64,000 bases of DNA from the NCBI GenBank assembly GCA_047495785.1, contig JBLDXI010000009.1:3410001-3474000 (forward strand), written 5' to 3'. Position 1 is the stretch's first letter; the number at the start of each line of letters is the position of its first letter. Below the pieces are notes generated by a model. That model was not told the DNA's origin, made no database searches, and was given only the letters and a program-made list of their open reading frames with translations. Both the position numbers and the translations under genes were made by a program. Positions 1-12,600 of this stretch are shown here, piece after piece. The stretch is from Lepidodermella squamata. Its lineage: Eukaryota; Gastrotricha.

Positions 1-1491
1 GTTCTTCGCGAAAATGGTCGTCGACGCCGTTTCTCACCTTGACGATCTGCTGCCCCTTGACATGATCGCCATGAAGAAAGTCGCTGGCGGCGCTCTTGAA
101 GACTCGATCCTCGTATCTGGTGTCGCTTTCAAGAAGACCTTCAGCTACGCCGGTTTCGAGATGCAGCCGAAGAAGTACAAGGACGCGACCATCGCCCTGT
201 TGAACATTGAGCTGGAGCTCAAGTCTGAGAAGGAAAACGCCGAGGTGCGCCTGAAGTCGGTCGACGAGTACAAGGCCGTTGTCGACGCTGAGTGGCGCAT
301 TTTGTACGAGAAGCTCGAGGCACTGCACAAGGCCGGCGTCACCGTTGTGCTGTCGAAGCTGCCCATCGGCGATGTTGCCACGCAGTGGTTCGCCGACCGT
401 GACATGTTCTGCGCTGGCCGCGTTCCGGAGGACGATCTGCGCCGTGCCATGAAGGCTTGCGGTGGTTCGATCCAGACGTCGGTGTCAAATCTGACCAAGG
501 ACTTGCTCGGCCATTGCGACGTGTTCGAGGAGCGTCAAATCGGCGGTGAGCGTTTCAACATTTTCACCGGCTGCCCGCACGCCAAGACGTGCACGTTGAT
601 TCTGCGCGGCGGTGCCGAGCAGTTCATTGAGGAGGCTGAGCGGTCGCTGCACGATGCCATCATGATTGTGCGCCGCATGCGCAAGAACGACGCCGTTGTT
701 GCTGGCGGTGGCGCTGTTGAGATGGAACTGTCGCGCTTCCTGCGCGACTATGCTCTGTCCATTGCAGGTAAATTATTACGATTTATGAGACCTATCAAGG
801 AAACTTGAATATTGAGAGCGAGTGAGAATTCGGTATTTATTTAAAATTCTCGAGGTTAATTGAATAGTTAACCAGGCGGAGTCCAATTTTGACCGTTGAG
901 ACAACTCAATTAATTCGTCGGTGTAAAAAGATAATTTTTTGGTTTTTTGATTTTCCGATCCAATTTCCGCATTTCGTTTGAATTTCGAAGTTTTGTCTTT
1001 TGGATTCAATTTGATCTCAAAATCGACGTACTTATTTTCTAATTTTTCCAATTTTCCCAATAAATTTGACAACTGCACTTCATAAAAAATTTGAAATCTT
1101 GATGAATACTTTTTTTTAATTTAATTTTTCTAACCATGCCAATTTTTTATATTTAGGTAAAGAGCAGCTGTTGATTCTGGCCTTCGCCCGTGCTTTGGAA
1201 GTCATTCCGCGCCAACTGAGCGACAACGCTGGTTTCGACGCGACCAACATGCTGAACAAGCTGCGCCAGAAGCACTCAGCCGCCGGCGGTATGTGGTTTG
1301 GCGTTGATGTTGCCAGCGAGTCGATCGCCGACAACTTCGAGCGCTGCGTCTGGGAACCGGCCGTTGTCAAGATCAACGCGCTGCAGTCGGCCTCCGAGGC
1401 CGCTTGCCTTATTCTCAGTGTCGACGAGACTGTCAAGGCGCCGAAGGCTCACAACCCGTCCGACCAGGCTCGCGGTCGCATGGGCTTCTAA
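1..1491 (+). CDS. CCT7: T-complex protein 1 subunit eta (CCT7), 3' part
   Basis: Subunit of the cytosolic group II chaperonin TRiC/CCT, which folds actin, tubulin and other proteins. The window begins inside the gene; the first full codon in frame is at 2. Exon 2-767 covers the apical domain, with the eta-type stretches [13 protein letters not shown] and [19 protein letters not shown], and ends just after the equatorial [11 protein letters not shown] motif. A 389-bp intron (768-1156, GTAAAT...TTTAG) splits a glycine codon. Exon 1157-1491 resumes with GKEQLL and carries [14 protein letters not shown] and the VWEP segment, ending in GRMGF then TAA. The two exons join in frame (phase 1). The coding sequence is GC-rich compared with the array genes, as expected for a highly expressed housekeeping gene. 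The identification is firm; only the 5' end is missing. Confidence 0.95.
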
Positions 1492-2052
1492 GAAGCTGCA
1501 AACGTGGCAATAGGTAACAGCACTAGTGATCCATTCAACCATCCCCATGACTGCTGCTGATAATTATGAGACTGTGATTCCCGAAAACAAAGGATCGAAA
1601 AACTTGTAGTCTTTTGCTTATTATGTCTGCAGTGTGTTACAAAAACCTGTGTTTATTGCTGGTATAAAACAAAAATTTACGTTTAAGCAAAAAAAAAATC
1701 ACGCGCACGCGTTGCATGAAGTGAGGAATAAGTACGTGTATGTGGATGCAATCTTATATTGAGAACGTGGAAACGTTTCGAATAAAACGGCGCACCAATG
1801 TTTTGAATTGCGTTTTTTCCAAATTCCAATCCGAGACATTAAGAAAAGCTAAAAAAAACAGAACCGGCCACCAAGCAAATTTCAGGTTTCGGTTTACTTT
1901 GTTCCCGTCGTTTTCATGTTTAGTTACGTGCATCTTACAGTTTGTTCAGTTACTTCAAATCTCTTGGTAGAAATAAATGCAAAAATATTCATGGTTCATG
2001 ATCACGAGTATTCTCAAGCGAACAGTAATTATTTATATTAGTTTTGATTTGT
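1492..2052. other. Convergent intergenic region between CCT7 and the CIMIP2-like gene
   Basis: No convincing coding sequence. It holds the 3' untranslated region of CCT7 and lies between two convergent genes. AATAAA hexamers on the + strand at 1781-1786 and 1972-1977 are candidate CCT7 poly(A) signals. The rest is AT-rich with no recognisable repeat. Confidence 0.6.
1781..1786 (+). terminator. Candidate poly(A) signal for CCT7
   Basis: AATAAA hexamer 290 bp after the CCT7 stop codon, in AT-rich sequence. A second AATAAA at 1972-1977 is an alternative. Only the position supports it. Confidence 0.4.
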
Positions 2053-3097
2053 TTACATGACCGTCCCCATTCGACTGAACTGCTTCGAGGCATCGGAAAT
2101 GTTTTTGACCTTGTCTTCGGTCGCAGTCGTGTCCTTGCATCGTCGAAGGTACTCCCCATACGTCTCATAAGGGTGTTTACAAACATCGAGCTGTCGAGTC
2201 GTATCGCCAAATGTCCGACCGTGCCGATAATTCGCCTCTGCAAATTAAAATTAAAATGATGAAAAAAATTCGAAAATTAAATTTACGGGGCACATAGACT
2301 CGAGATTTCGGAACAACACCATCCGGGTAGTACGCTTTCCTAATAGAGTCATCGATGAAGCTCTGAGTCGGCCATTTTGTTGGATGTCTCGCATTCAGAT
2401 CACCCGGAAATTCCTCTCCGAATTTAATCTGGTACCTGGTCCAGAAATCATCGAGCGCTTCATCACTGATCACGTGATACCTCGATCCGACGCCGATTTG
2501 CGTTGTGTGAATCCGCGGCACGTGACCCGTGTAGCCCGGAATAGGCGCTTCATCCGCCTTTTTGCGGCTCAAACTGCCCGGATCGACATCCTTGTACTTG
2601 CCATACGGCTGGGCGTTCGGGTTAGCCTGACCATCATGGGCCGTAGATTTTGCTAACTGGTCGGACATAACCATGGATTGGTGCAAATTTTGCATCCGCC
2701 GCCCTGTGTCTTTGTTGCGCTCGATGAAATTATCGACACATTCATTCGCCAAACGCGTGAAAGTTTTCGAATGGCGATGCGTGAGTTCGGGCACGAACCC
2801 GCTGTAGCCGGGAATTATGTCCCGCGTGTACCGGTTCTGCCCGCTCGGTTCCGGTAATTTATTGCGAAATTTGTCCGTGAAATCAACCGGCGGCCGGGCC
2901 TCGATGTGCCGGTGCGGGTAGTCACGTGCCAGGTCTCGCGTTTGATTCGCGAACGTCTTGCCGTAGTTGTACTTGACCTGGGGGCAAAAGCCGAGGTAAC
3001 CCGGCACCTGGGCGCAGTGGAAGTCCTCCGACGGCCGGATCGACGAGCTGAGCGGCGCATCGACGGTAGCCGATCGCGGCAACGAGCCTTCGGCCAT
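2053..3097 (-). CDS. Ciliary microtubule inner protein 2 (FAM166/UPF0605-like)
   Basis: Predicted 331-residue protein of the CIMIP2/FAM166 family (DUF2475), whose members line the inside of axonemal doublet microtubules in motile cilia and sperm flagella. Exon 1 is 2287-3097 and exon 2 is 2053-2237, joined across a 49-bp GTAAAT...TTGCAG intron; the total is exactly 332 codons including TAA. The family signature [VI]PGY.G..P occurs three times, near residues 31, 95 and 186, each followed by a K/R-rich stretch and a G.[TS][YF] type motif (for example YGKTFAN). Exon 2 restores a fourth GRTFGDTT element that would be lost without splicing. There is no signal peptide or membrane segment, so it is cytoplasmic/axonemal. 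It has the same orientation as the receptor array but is separated from gene A by 565 bp, so it is probably independent. The exact paralogue (2A, 2B or 2C) cannot be decided. Confidence 0.8.
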
Positions 3098-3602
3098 TTT
3101 TCTAGCAAGTTAAATTTACTGACCAGGAATTCGCGTAAAGGCTTCCTCTGCTTTCAATAGCTATACCTACAACCCGTGCTGGGTATTGAATGAAAAAAGA
3201 ACACAGCGCGGTGCGATTCTATATTATTATTGACGGCTGCCTCATGTGCGTCGCTTAGCAACGGCGTGCGGTCCAGGCGCAGGTAGTAGCGAGAAAATCG
3301 TTTGATTACGTCTACTGGGCACATGTTGTAGTAAGTACCTTACTAATAAAGCCGGCCCCGAGACATGCCGCAATGTGAGCAATGAAACTTGAATATTAGG
3401 GACGCTTCTTACGGGTGGAAATGAAATGCAAAGCGCCCGAGGCAAACTGGGACTTTAAATTTGCGACATAGAAATTATAAAAACAAAGATTGACCCATCT
3501 GAGCGAAAATTGATAGCTTTAAGGCTGAAATAGGCATTTTCTTATAACGTGAAGAAAATTCTGCGATATTCAACTTATTAATACGCAGTTTGAAAATCAT
3601 AT
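3098..3602. other. Intergenic region upstream of the CIMIP2-like gene
   Basis: No coding potential on either strand. It contains the presumed promoter/5' leader of the CIMIP2-like gene, including a TTGCTAG acceptor-like site 4 nt before its ATG, and the 3' flank of the receptor array. No repeat was recognised. Confidence 0.5.
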
Positions 3603-3608
3603 TTTATT
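3603..3608 (-). terminator. Poly(A) signal at the 3' end of the receptor array (gene A)
   Basis: AATAAA on the - strand, 54 nt beyond the TGA stop of gene A. It is the only perfect hexamer found outside coding sequence at a gene 3' end in the array, fitting the idea that A is the last cistron of a polycistronic unit. Confidence 0.55.
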
Positions 3609-3662
3609 GCTCATACAAATCAAATGGATATTTTTTAAACCATCAAATAAATTAAATGAATA

Positions 3663-6600
3663 TCAGATGAGCAAAAATGGGAAGAATGGAACAAAAATAA
3701 CAGTAAAAATAGTGAAAAATATCGAAGGCCGCTCGATGGCCGCTTTCGATGAGTCTTTCGATTGAGCGATGCGATTGTCATCAAAGTAGCCAGAATAATA
3801 CGCATCTCGCCAATACGTAGTCGGCGTGTATCGAAAAGTGACTTGTAGATCGAGAAAGCTCAGTTTAGGTCCGACCAGCTCAATGTCCAACCGAATGCTC
3901 GAACCATTTATTCCAATTTGTGAATTCACTAGGACTAGAGATTGATTTTGCAACAGCGGCCAATTGCGGTAGAAAATAAACTGGCTATCGTCACTCGTGA
4001 CAGCAATTTGAGGATTGCACACCTCCGAGTTGGCGCCACATCTCCACACCTGACGACCAACTTTCGATAGGAAACACTCCAGCGTCAATTTTCGTCGATT
4101 TTCAACTTTTTGATAAAAATACGAAAACATTATTGTGTACCTCGGCGGATATACGGCAACAAAATCCGACTCTGTATAGTAGAGATTGCAAGGAGGTGGT
4201 GAGAAAACTTTCAAAATATTCAGCTGGCGCGGCCCGTAAGTGTAGACACCCTGATGTTTCGACAGATCGATTTCGCCCAAATTAATGTTCAAATTCGACG
4301 AAACTAGTCTGAATTCATCGGGCACATTATTGTAGGACGTATATTGAGAAAATTGCCAGGTCCATTCAGGATTTTTCCCGAGCTCGTCAGCAGGCTCCAT
4401 CGTATAGAAATAGCCGTCTTCCTTTTCCACATGGCTCAATATGATAATCGGGAAATTTGTTTTCGGCATTTCTATAGCTTGAATGTTGGATTTTCGAAAA
4501 TGATACGCAAAATATGGGTGGTCATCACAGTTTCGCTTGACGTCTTTTTCAGTACAACCACACTGAGTTGAATTTTCGAAAAATTCACAGTTCAACGTCA
4601 AATTTACAGGTGTTTGCCAAAAATTGAAGCCGATACAATGTTTCGAAATATCACATTCATTTTTGCAAAATTCGACGCTATTCATGACTTGAATCGATTT
4701 GTAAGCGCTGCATCGATTGCAACGGCCAATAAATCTCCTATAACGACCGCCGAATGTGTCGTCCCACCAATTTTTGCAGGACGGAACGTCGCAAAAGTCC
4801 TTCACTAAATGCGAAAAACCAGGTCGTTGAACGAAGCAAAACGGCCGGTTCACTTTGAAATCGGGCAGAACCCGGCAGTAATTTTTTGCCGATATTGGAG
4901 GCCGGTTTCTGGTTGGATATAGTGAATATTCATGATCTCGCCAATTTTCACATGGCAGATTGTAACATGCCGATTGTTTGACATAACCGGCGTATTTTTC
5001 GCTGCTTTCTGGACGGAAACAGTTGATGGCAAGATCGCGACGAAATTTCGACGGAGCCACCTTAACTTCAATACTGAACTGAATTTTCTGCTGAATAACA
5101 AACGCGTCGCCAATAGAAATTTTCAAAATATAGAGCCCGGCTAGTGAACGGCGCAAGTTCTGAAGGTCGTTGAAATCCGCGAAATAAGGTTCGAATTTCA
5201 TGATGACTTCAAACATCCTTTCATGGGCTCTTTTCGCGGTGAACTGAATAGGCAATTTCGAGTCACCCTTCGTTTCAAATGTAACATTGGACTCGCGCCT
5301 TTTCTCGGCATCTGAAGCCTGGGAAATTGCTGTGATAACGGTCGGATAGCAGGCGATTGAACGCTCCAATGAACATGGAACAGCATTTTCAGGAATAAGT
5401 TCAATTTTGAAGTTGATCGACAGAATGGATCCAGGCTCGATTCGAAGCTCGAAATGAAAATCTTTCGCTGAAGACGGTCTGATGTTAACAGGTTGAGCCT
5501 CAGCTGCATATTCCAACCATACGGAAGCATCAAATAGGTGTTCGGCTTCGAATGGAGGCAATTCGAGTTGTTCAATCGCAAAATCAGTCGAGTTTCTTAA
5601 ACTTGAGCTAACAGGAGGTGGGATGAAGTTCAATTGAAAGTTGTAGTCACCCTGGCTGTTAGCTGGGATAACAACGGTTGCTGATAGAATTTTCGAGCTA
5701 TTTCGATAGGTTGCATTTGAAGGAAACGATGCTAGGCCGCCCTTAGAATTTCTCACAGAAATGACTGGATTGCAAACGTTAGATCCGCAAAATTCGATTT
5801 TTCTCGTTCCAACGTAGCACGCCCAGGTGAGGTAAATCAGGCGTAATCCCGGGCTAACGGTGAATTTGATCTCGTAAATTCTTTCCTCCTGTTTCATGAA
5901 TGTGTTGTTGAGAAATATTCGGCATAGCAGCCGCTCGTGTACAGTGACTTGGTGGTACTCGGAAGATCCATTGAATAAGCATCGGTACAGACCGGTATCA
6001 GGTTTGAGTAAAACGTTGGTTTTCCTCTGACGGAGGCCGAATTCTGGTTTCTCGGCGAAATTCAGGTAAGCACCTCGCTGCGCGGCCACGCTCAATCCCC
6101 ATCGACCGTCAGCCAAGACTAACATGAAAATATAAAATTCGAGTCAATTGAATTTTCAAATTTCAGAATTTTAAGATCAGAAGTTATAATTTTTTATAAT
6201 GTTACCCATTTCTGCCCGATTCGGAAAACAAATTGGCCATAATACTGAAAAGCGGTACAATTTTGTACACTTGCTTCCACGCAAACTAACAAATCGCGCT
6301 TGCGAATGGAAAATGCGATTTTAGTCCGGTTTTTGACGTATTTCGATCAGGGCCGTGCCAACGATCATCCCCGTATTTTTTATTAATTTTTATTCGCAAG
6401 CGTTAGCTGTTTGGAAGGGGTACCCCAAAAGAACAATTTTGGACAGTAAGCAATTAGCAATAAAATTGATAATAAAAAATCCACCTTAATATTGGCGTAA
6501 CTATTTTTGAATCAAAAAATGCATTTCGTTCGTTGCGGATTTATTTCATTCCGAATTTGTTCAAATACGCTATCTCTGCCATGGTTCGGAAACAGAAGAA

Positions 6601-9600
6601 AAAGGTTAGGCAATACACTGATGAAGAGATGATCGATGCGATTACCTTGGTCAAATCGGGTGCACATCCTTTACGCGAAGTTTACAAAGAAAGGGTCGAA
6701 AAATGGGGCATCTCATTGGGAACGTTCAACAACCGAGTCCTCCAGCGGCACAGCGGTTCCATTGGCCACCCGACCGTCTTATCTCCCGAAGAAGAAGAAA
6801 ACCTCGCTCGACTCGTTAGGGCCACTCAAGATTGGGCCATTCCGCTAACAAAGGAAGAGATAATGGAAATCGGGTCTAAAATTGCTTCTATCGAGTTGGC
6901 GGATGACTGGTTTACTGCCTTTATCCTTATCCCTTAAATCAGGTCTGAAATTGCTTTTTAGCCATGTTCTTTGTCTTCATCTCAAAGCTACAAAACAAGC
7001 ATTTCAGCCCTTATGAGCTCAATCTGATCAAAGTCGCTCTTCAAGTGATTTCAAGAGCGCGAAAATGTGACGCATCGGCTCAAAACGAGAAGGTATTTGA
7101 TTACTACTGACATTGTGCTTCGATTCTTACCCTTTTGGGGACAAACATGCAAAATTTAGTTTTTCTGTCTTTCATATAAACATTTGTTTGCAAGTTACAG
7201 GCGCCATTCATGTTCACAGGCCCAGCAGAAATTAAGCGGACAAATTTAGGTTTAGTCTCAGCCTAGCCTAAGTTTGCAGCGTTTAGGCTGTTATAGATCT
7301 CCTCAATAATTGAGGGCAAGGTGATCTTGAGGAAAACGTATGCGGAACAAAAGTTGGATGAGAAGAAGGTGGCTGCAATCTTTAGTAAGTTTCAAGTTCC
7401 TAGAAGTTCAACAGAGTAATTTTTCTTTAGAGTTTGCCTCTCATAAAACTGCCCTTACAAAAAAGACACGATCGAAAACCAACGAATTCGAAAGCGCATA
7501 TCAAAACAGTGCTCCGAAAAATACCATGAGCTGAATAAATGAGGCTCTTCGTAGTAAGCGAATGACTCAAACCATTGCTGCTACGACTTACTGCGTAAGC
7601 AATGCACGACATCACGCGGGATTAATCATCCACCGATGCCTGCGGAACCTCGATTCATACAGTCATTCGTACAAGAAAAGTGTTTCTGTATTCTGAGTAA
7701 ATCCGAGATTGCTTTTCTCCCTAACCGGAACCACCCAGGGACCCCGTTCCGGGAGCATATAGGGTAAATTTCAGATAAAATTGATAGAAAATACAATATC
7801 TACCTTAAAAATCTGCGAATTTTGAATTTTTTCTTTTTTCACTTTTTCACTCATTTTGTTTTGCGCGAATTTAAAGGAATTTAAGAAATCCTTAACGGTG
7901 TTGAGGGCAGAAACGAGATTCGGCTGAAATGTCGTTTGGATGATCCGATCGCAGTCGAGGATGGATCAAGATTCTGCTTTGTGACGATATTCAGAAAATT
8001 TACCGCTATGCGACCACCCGGCTAGAACGAACCAGATAAGCCGATGTTTCTGACGCCAATTGCCCATCCGAAACCTGGAGCAGCAGTTTGGTACAGGCGA
8101 CAGGCGCTTGGTGAAATCCCCCTTGGTGAGATTGTGAAAAGAGCGGCGGAGAAAGCTGGAATCAAGGGGAAAAAGCTGACGAATCATTCACTGCGTAAGT
8201 TTTGCGCGGCAGCTTTGAAAGACGTTTTATCAGACCGGGAAGTGATGAAAATTACTGGACACAAGAACTTGGCAAGCCTCAATGCCCACGACCGACTGTC
8301 AACGAAGCGAAAAATTGAAAATTCGGAGATCTTCTCGAAGAAGGCCGGTGGAGAGAAGGCAGGAACATCTGGCCAGCCTGATATCCCGGATCTGGCTTCC
8401 AATGAGAAGAAGTTGAAAATTGTGCACGATGACAACTTAAATCTTCCTCCTGCTGAACCTGCTCAATTAACCCTTTCACGGCGGGAAGGACGATTTCGGA
8501 ATTTCGACTTTGAATATTCACAGAAACTTGAATTCGATGAATTTTTGATCGCCCTTTTCAGGAATATTGCTTTTCGATGTTGGCTACAAGATTTTGAGAC
8601 CAGGGCGCCGTTATCTTGCATGGTCAGGACATACAAGCAATTTGAAAATAGTCAACCTGAGATTGAAATTTCGATTTTTTTCAACTTGAAATCTCATAGG
8701 TTTCTGATCATCTTTTGATCCAACAAAAAATACCACCGTGTCCGCCATAGTCTCATTGACCTCTGTGTAAATTATTTCGAGTTGGAAATTAAAAATGACG
8801 ACGCTATTGAGATTTAATCAAACCGGCCGAAATCGTCCTATCCGCCAGGACTCATACAGGCGGAGTGCGTGGTTTTTGTGCTGCAAAAACTGTCGCGAGC
8901 AAAAACTGGAAAAGCTGAATTCAGATCTGAATGCTGAGCCTCTGAAACTTTTTAAAACTGAATGTTTTCGGCGATTTAAGTTAGGGAGAATCTTAGGGAC
9001 ATTCATGGGAGTAATTTATAATCTAAAATTCCAAAGCTGGAGGCACCTGACACAGAAATTAGGGTGTTCGAAAAATCTGCTGAAATCAGCTGGGCGGATA
9101 GGACGATTTCGGCCAGTTTTTATACAGCATTAACGGTGATAGATAGAGATAAACGGGTTTCAAAATCGCGATCAGGGCCCTCTAAAACCCCTAGAACTGC
9201 CGTCAAATATTTTTTTTCCCGCAGATAAATAATTCCGCCATGAAAGGGTTAACAAGTATCGTTACCTACAGCCAGCTGGTCCCAGGTGATCCTCAGTACC
9301 AATGGCCAGAGATCCAGGTTCCCCCGCAATCAGGCCAAGACCTTGAAAACTTGGGTGGTCTCCTAGTCAGCAGTCAAACCATGCGATTCGGTGTCGGAAT
9401 GCGTAGCCAAAGCACTGCACATTTTCGTATGCCGCTCAGCTTCGCGTCCGGCGGTACCTTCAACAACTGCACTTTCCATATTGGCAATTGACGGAAAGTC
9501 TTCTTGTGACCTCAGTCAACTTTTGTTCAAGACATTTTTCATTGTTTGTTGTTAATCTGGTGCAATTAATTAATGAGCTTAAATAAAAGTGCCAAAACTC

Positions 9601-12600
9601 ATAAACTTAGCTGCTTTAATTTGCCACGGTTGTTGCGAGATGGTTTGCGAGAATAAAAAGCAATAAACCTGCGAGCATTATAATCCCAAAATTTTAAGCG
9701 CGAGTTAGTTCGAAAATAAAACACCCACCTTAATTTTGATATTTGAAGTGTTTCTGTATTGTACAGGAATACAGAAACACTATTTCTGTATCGCTTTTAA
9801 ACGCCAATCATCGGAGAATACCCTATCCGAATTTTGCGGGCTCGGCTACAATTTTTTGTATGTTTGATCACTAAGCGACGCCAATCAAGGGAGGAGCCGA
9901 AAATCCATCTGACGATAATATCTACTTCTATGTCCCATGGTTTCGTTATGACATCGAAGATTCTGACTGGAACTACCTTTTTCCCGCAATCAGCCTACTT
10001 ACTTGTTTTACTTACTTCTTTTTTGGACACAGGCTGAACGCTCAAGTAAACCCGGCGAGAGGGCCGGTTACAGTGTGCTGGCTGCATGTAGCGATGTTTA
10101 TGGTATATCAATTCGGGTCATCCAGGCAGATTTCGTCGATGGCCATGTCTTTGAGCCCGAAGCTCATTCAATTAAGCCCCGGACCTGACGCTAGCGTATG
10201 TCAACAGAAACCATTACTGGGCGCTTAAGAAGAAAGCAGCCGAAAAACCCTCGATTTCGCTGTCCTCAATCGGTCCGATGTCAACTGCGGCTAAGAAGAC
10301 GCGACTCTCATAAATTGAAAGAAATGTCCACGTTTTTGTGTTCTTAATAAATATTCAGTTGATACAATCCGATAAAGACGAGAGAAAAAGTTACTTTTTC
10401 AATAATCATGCAACATTCAATCTTTTGTTATTACCATCTTTGTTACTAATCGGCTTAGAAGGGATGTTTAACGATACGATTTGGATAACACTTGCTAATT
10501 CACTCTAAAAATCCACATCGATAACATTCGATAACATTCTTAATCGCATAATGATTCATGATTCAAACCTCAAAATTTGTACACTGATGCGAAAACCGTT
10601 AAAAAATGCGAAACTAAAATTATACTTCAACGCAACTAACCTGAAAACTTTTCGATTTCAAACTTTTCCCAGCGAACTTGTGGCAAGTAAAAATCGGAGA
10701 CGTATTCAGCGATTTTGCAAGCAATTGTCACATCTCTAACTCCTTCTTCAAATTCATGAACCGTGAACGACTCGCCCGGTGAATCTTTATTTGTCTCAAC
10801 GTCAGGGACAGCTTTTTTGCGATAGTACCATGTCTTCAACTGACTGGAACAGAAGCCCACATCGTAACAGGAACACTTCTTCAAGTAGCACCTGACGACA
10901 CCCGGCTTCGAAAAATCGGCATTAAATCCTGCGCAATCGCTGTTTAAATCGCAAAAATCAGCACACCTTGAGGACAAATTCGCAAGATTATTAATGACAA
11001 TTTAAGAACGCATAATCACAGTAGCTTACACTTGAACGGATGGTACATGTGAAGAGTTGAGATGCTTGATATAATACCTGGCTTTCTTAGTGCCATTCAA
11101 GCACTTCTCACGGACGTGTTCCTGAGCATAGCAATTTGTGAACTCGATCAACGGCCTATCCTCTTCCACTAAATGCGTACAGGCGCAGTGGGCGTATAAA
11201 GGTGGATTCACTAATGTGCGACAGGTACGACAAGTGTCGTACTGTCGCATGCGACTGTCGCAGCTCTGTCGCATCAAATCCGCGGACGACAGCCGAGGGA
11301 TAGTCACAGTCGTATGCGCACAAAACAATGACACGCGCGGGCGCTGAGACAGTGTCGCGCGCGGCTGATTTTTATATGAAAGGAAACCAAATTTGCAAAA
11401 AATTTGTCCAACTAAGTTTTTAACCAGAAAAATCGTTATTTTCGACATCAGTTACTCTATTTCCGCGTATTTTCATCGAAATTTGATAATTTTAATTATT
11501 TTCACCTAGCACGGCACCACCTCGCGGATTATTGAGGGCGCTAACAACTTTTTTATTTAAATTTTATTAAGGAAGAAATTCGTAGTCATTTGATAGAGAA
11601 TTGTTTTAGTTTTAATTTGGTATAAAAGCCGCCGTTGTTTTCGAAATTAGCTTTTTGACATTTTAGTGCGCGCGGCCACCGTTTTGTTAAAAATTTTGAT
11701 GTGGTGTTTCGCGCCTTAGAGTAATAGTGCGTTTGTCTATTCCTCCAGGTTTCGCGCAGAAGTCCACTGTTATACTTCGATTGCGCGCTTGAAGTGGACC
11801 GAACTAGGACGTTGTTTTACCTGCTGTCGGACGATTCTAAGCTGTCGTGTCGCACACGCGAAATTCCACCAAAATCGCGCGTGCGATGCGACAGGCCAGG
11901 TCCATGCGACAAAATCCTTTGTTTGAGTGCGCGCGCCCTAGTCGAATCTTGTCGCACGCGCACATTGTTCTCTGACTAGCATTTATGAACACTCGGCGCG
12001 ACTGTCGTACGAAACGCTGATGCGACGGTACGACGCGCGACAACGTCGGATAGTATATGAACAACGATGCGATTTTCGCACCCGACAGTGCGACGGTCGT
12101 ATGCGAAATATTCGTATCCGAAAATTCGCACATTAGTGAATCCACCTTAAAACGTCGTATCGCTTCAACACCGACTCGTGCTCTAGAAAATTCAGTGAAG
12201 TGATCAAAATTCGGAGCGAAAAATCTTCTTTACCATCGTCACACATTGGAACGTGGCAATAGCCCCAGTCAGTTGTCTTCGCCTCGCCAGCTATTGGGCA
12301 GTATAGCTTCGGCGAACCGCCTGAGTTTCTACATTTATTCAACGCAAATGATCCAGATCGATCGAAAACAGAATCTGGAAATGTAGACTCACTGTGAAAT
12401 AAAAAAAAATTTTTAAGACGGATTTTTTAATTTTAGACCGAGTTCAATTTACGAAAAGCCGCCATCTGGAACATAATTGCTAGCGTTCCATGGCAAGCAC
12501 GGCTCGCCGCACACAGTGGTGGCCAAAGATCCGGTATATTCAAAGCCTCGGCTGGTCCTTTGGCAGGTGGTCTCGAAAGCTAGATGAAAGATGAAATATG

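Larger units (their letters stand above)
7931..9491 (+). pseudogene. Crypton-like tyrosine recombinase, split by a MITE
   Basis: The C-terminal catalytic half of a YR recombinase of the DUF3504/Crypton type: DKPMFLTP, then LGEIVKRAAEKAGI, then LTNHSLRKFC (His-x-x-Arg), then MKITGHKNLASLNAHDRLS. The GHK box is present, but the catalytic Tyr expected in NAYDRL is His here. An in-frame TAG sits about 20 bases before the ATG at 8044. The frame is interrupted at 8467 by a TTAA-flanked insertion and resumes in the same frame at 9249, ending with GGTFNNCTFHIGN then a stop at 9491. This copy is therefore triply damaged: upstream stop, lost Tyr and insertion. It sits in intron 7 of gene A, antisense to the gene. 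Confidence 0.7.
7679..9781 (+). mobile_element. Tyrosine-recombinase (Crypton-like) element with short terminal inverted repeats
   Basis: A 15-bp sequence, agtgtttctgtattc, at 7679-7693 is repeated in perfect inverted orientation at 9767-9781. Between them lies the tyrosine-recombinase reading frame (7931-9491). At the right end the repeat is preceded by a direct copy (9747-9760), giving a perfect 14-bp-stem hairpin. The boundaries are inferred from the repeats alone; no convincing target duplication was seen. Cryptons usually lack such repeats, so this could be a different recombinase family or chance clustering of one short motif. Confidence 0.45.
6119..10640. other. Intron 7 of gene A, a 4.5-kb mobile-element nest
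   Basis: The intron is delimited by GTTAGT (donor, 10640 downward) and ATGTTAG (acceptor, 6119). The same intron is 50 bp in gene B (18026-18075). The extra length is mobile-element debris: a pogo helix-turn-helix fragment (6581-6937), a tyrosine-recombinase element (7679-9781) with a piggyBac-type MITE inside it, and an OTU-domain fragment (10033-10313). The stretches 6130-6530, 6940-7670 and 10320-10640 show nothing I can identify. Confidence 0.8.

Noticed and set aside
145-498. Antisense open frame opposite CCT7
   Set aside because: Shadow of a GC-rich coding exon; no motif on that strand.
11794-11979. Small open frame inside the exon-6 transposon of gene A
   Set aside because: Composition reflects repeated CGACAG/GTCGCG motifs and shows no transposase signature.
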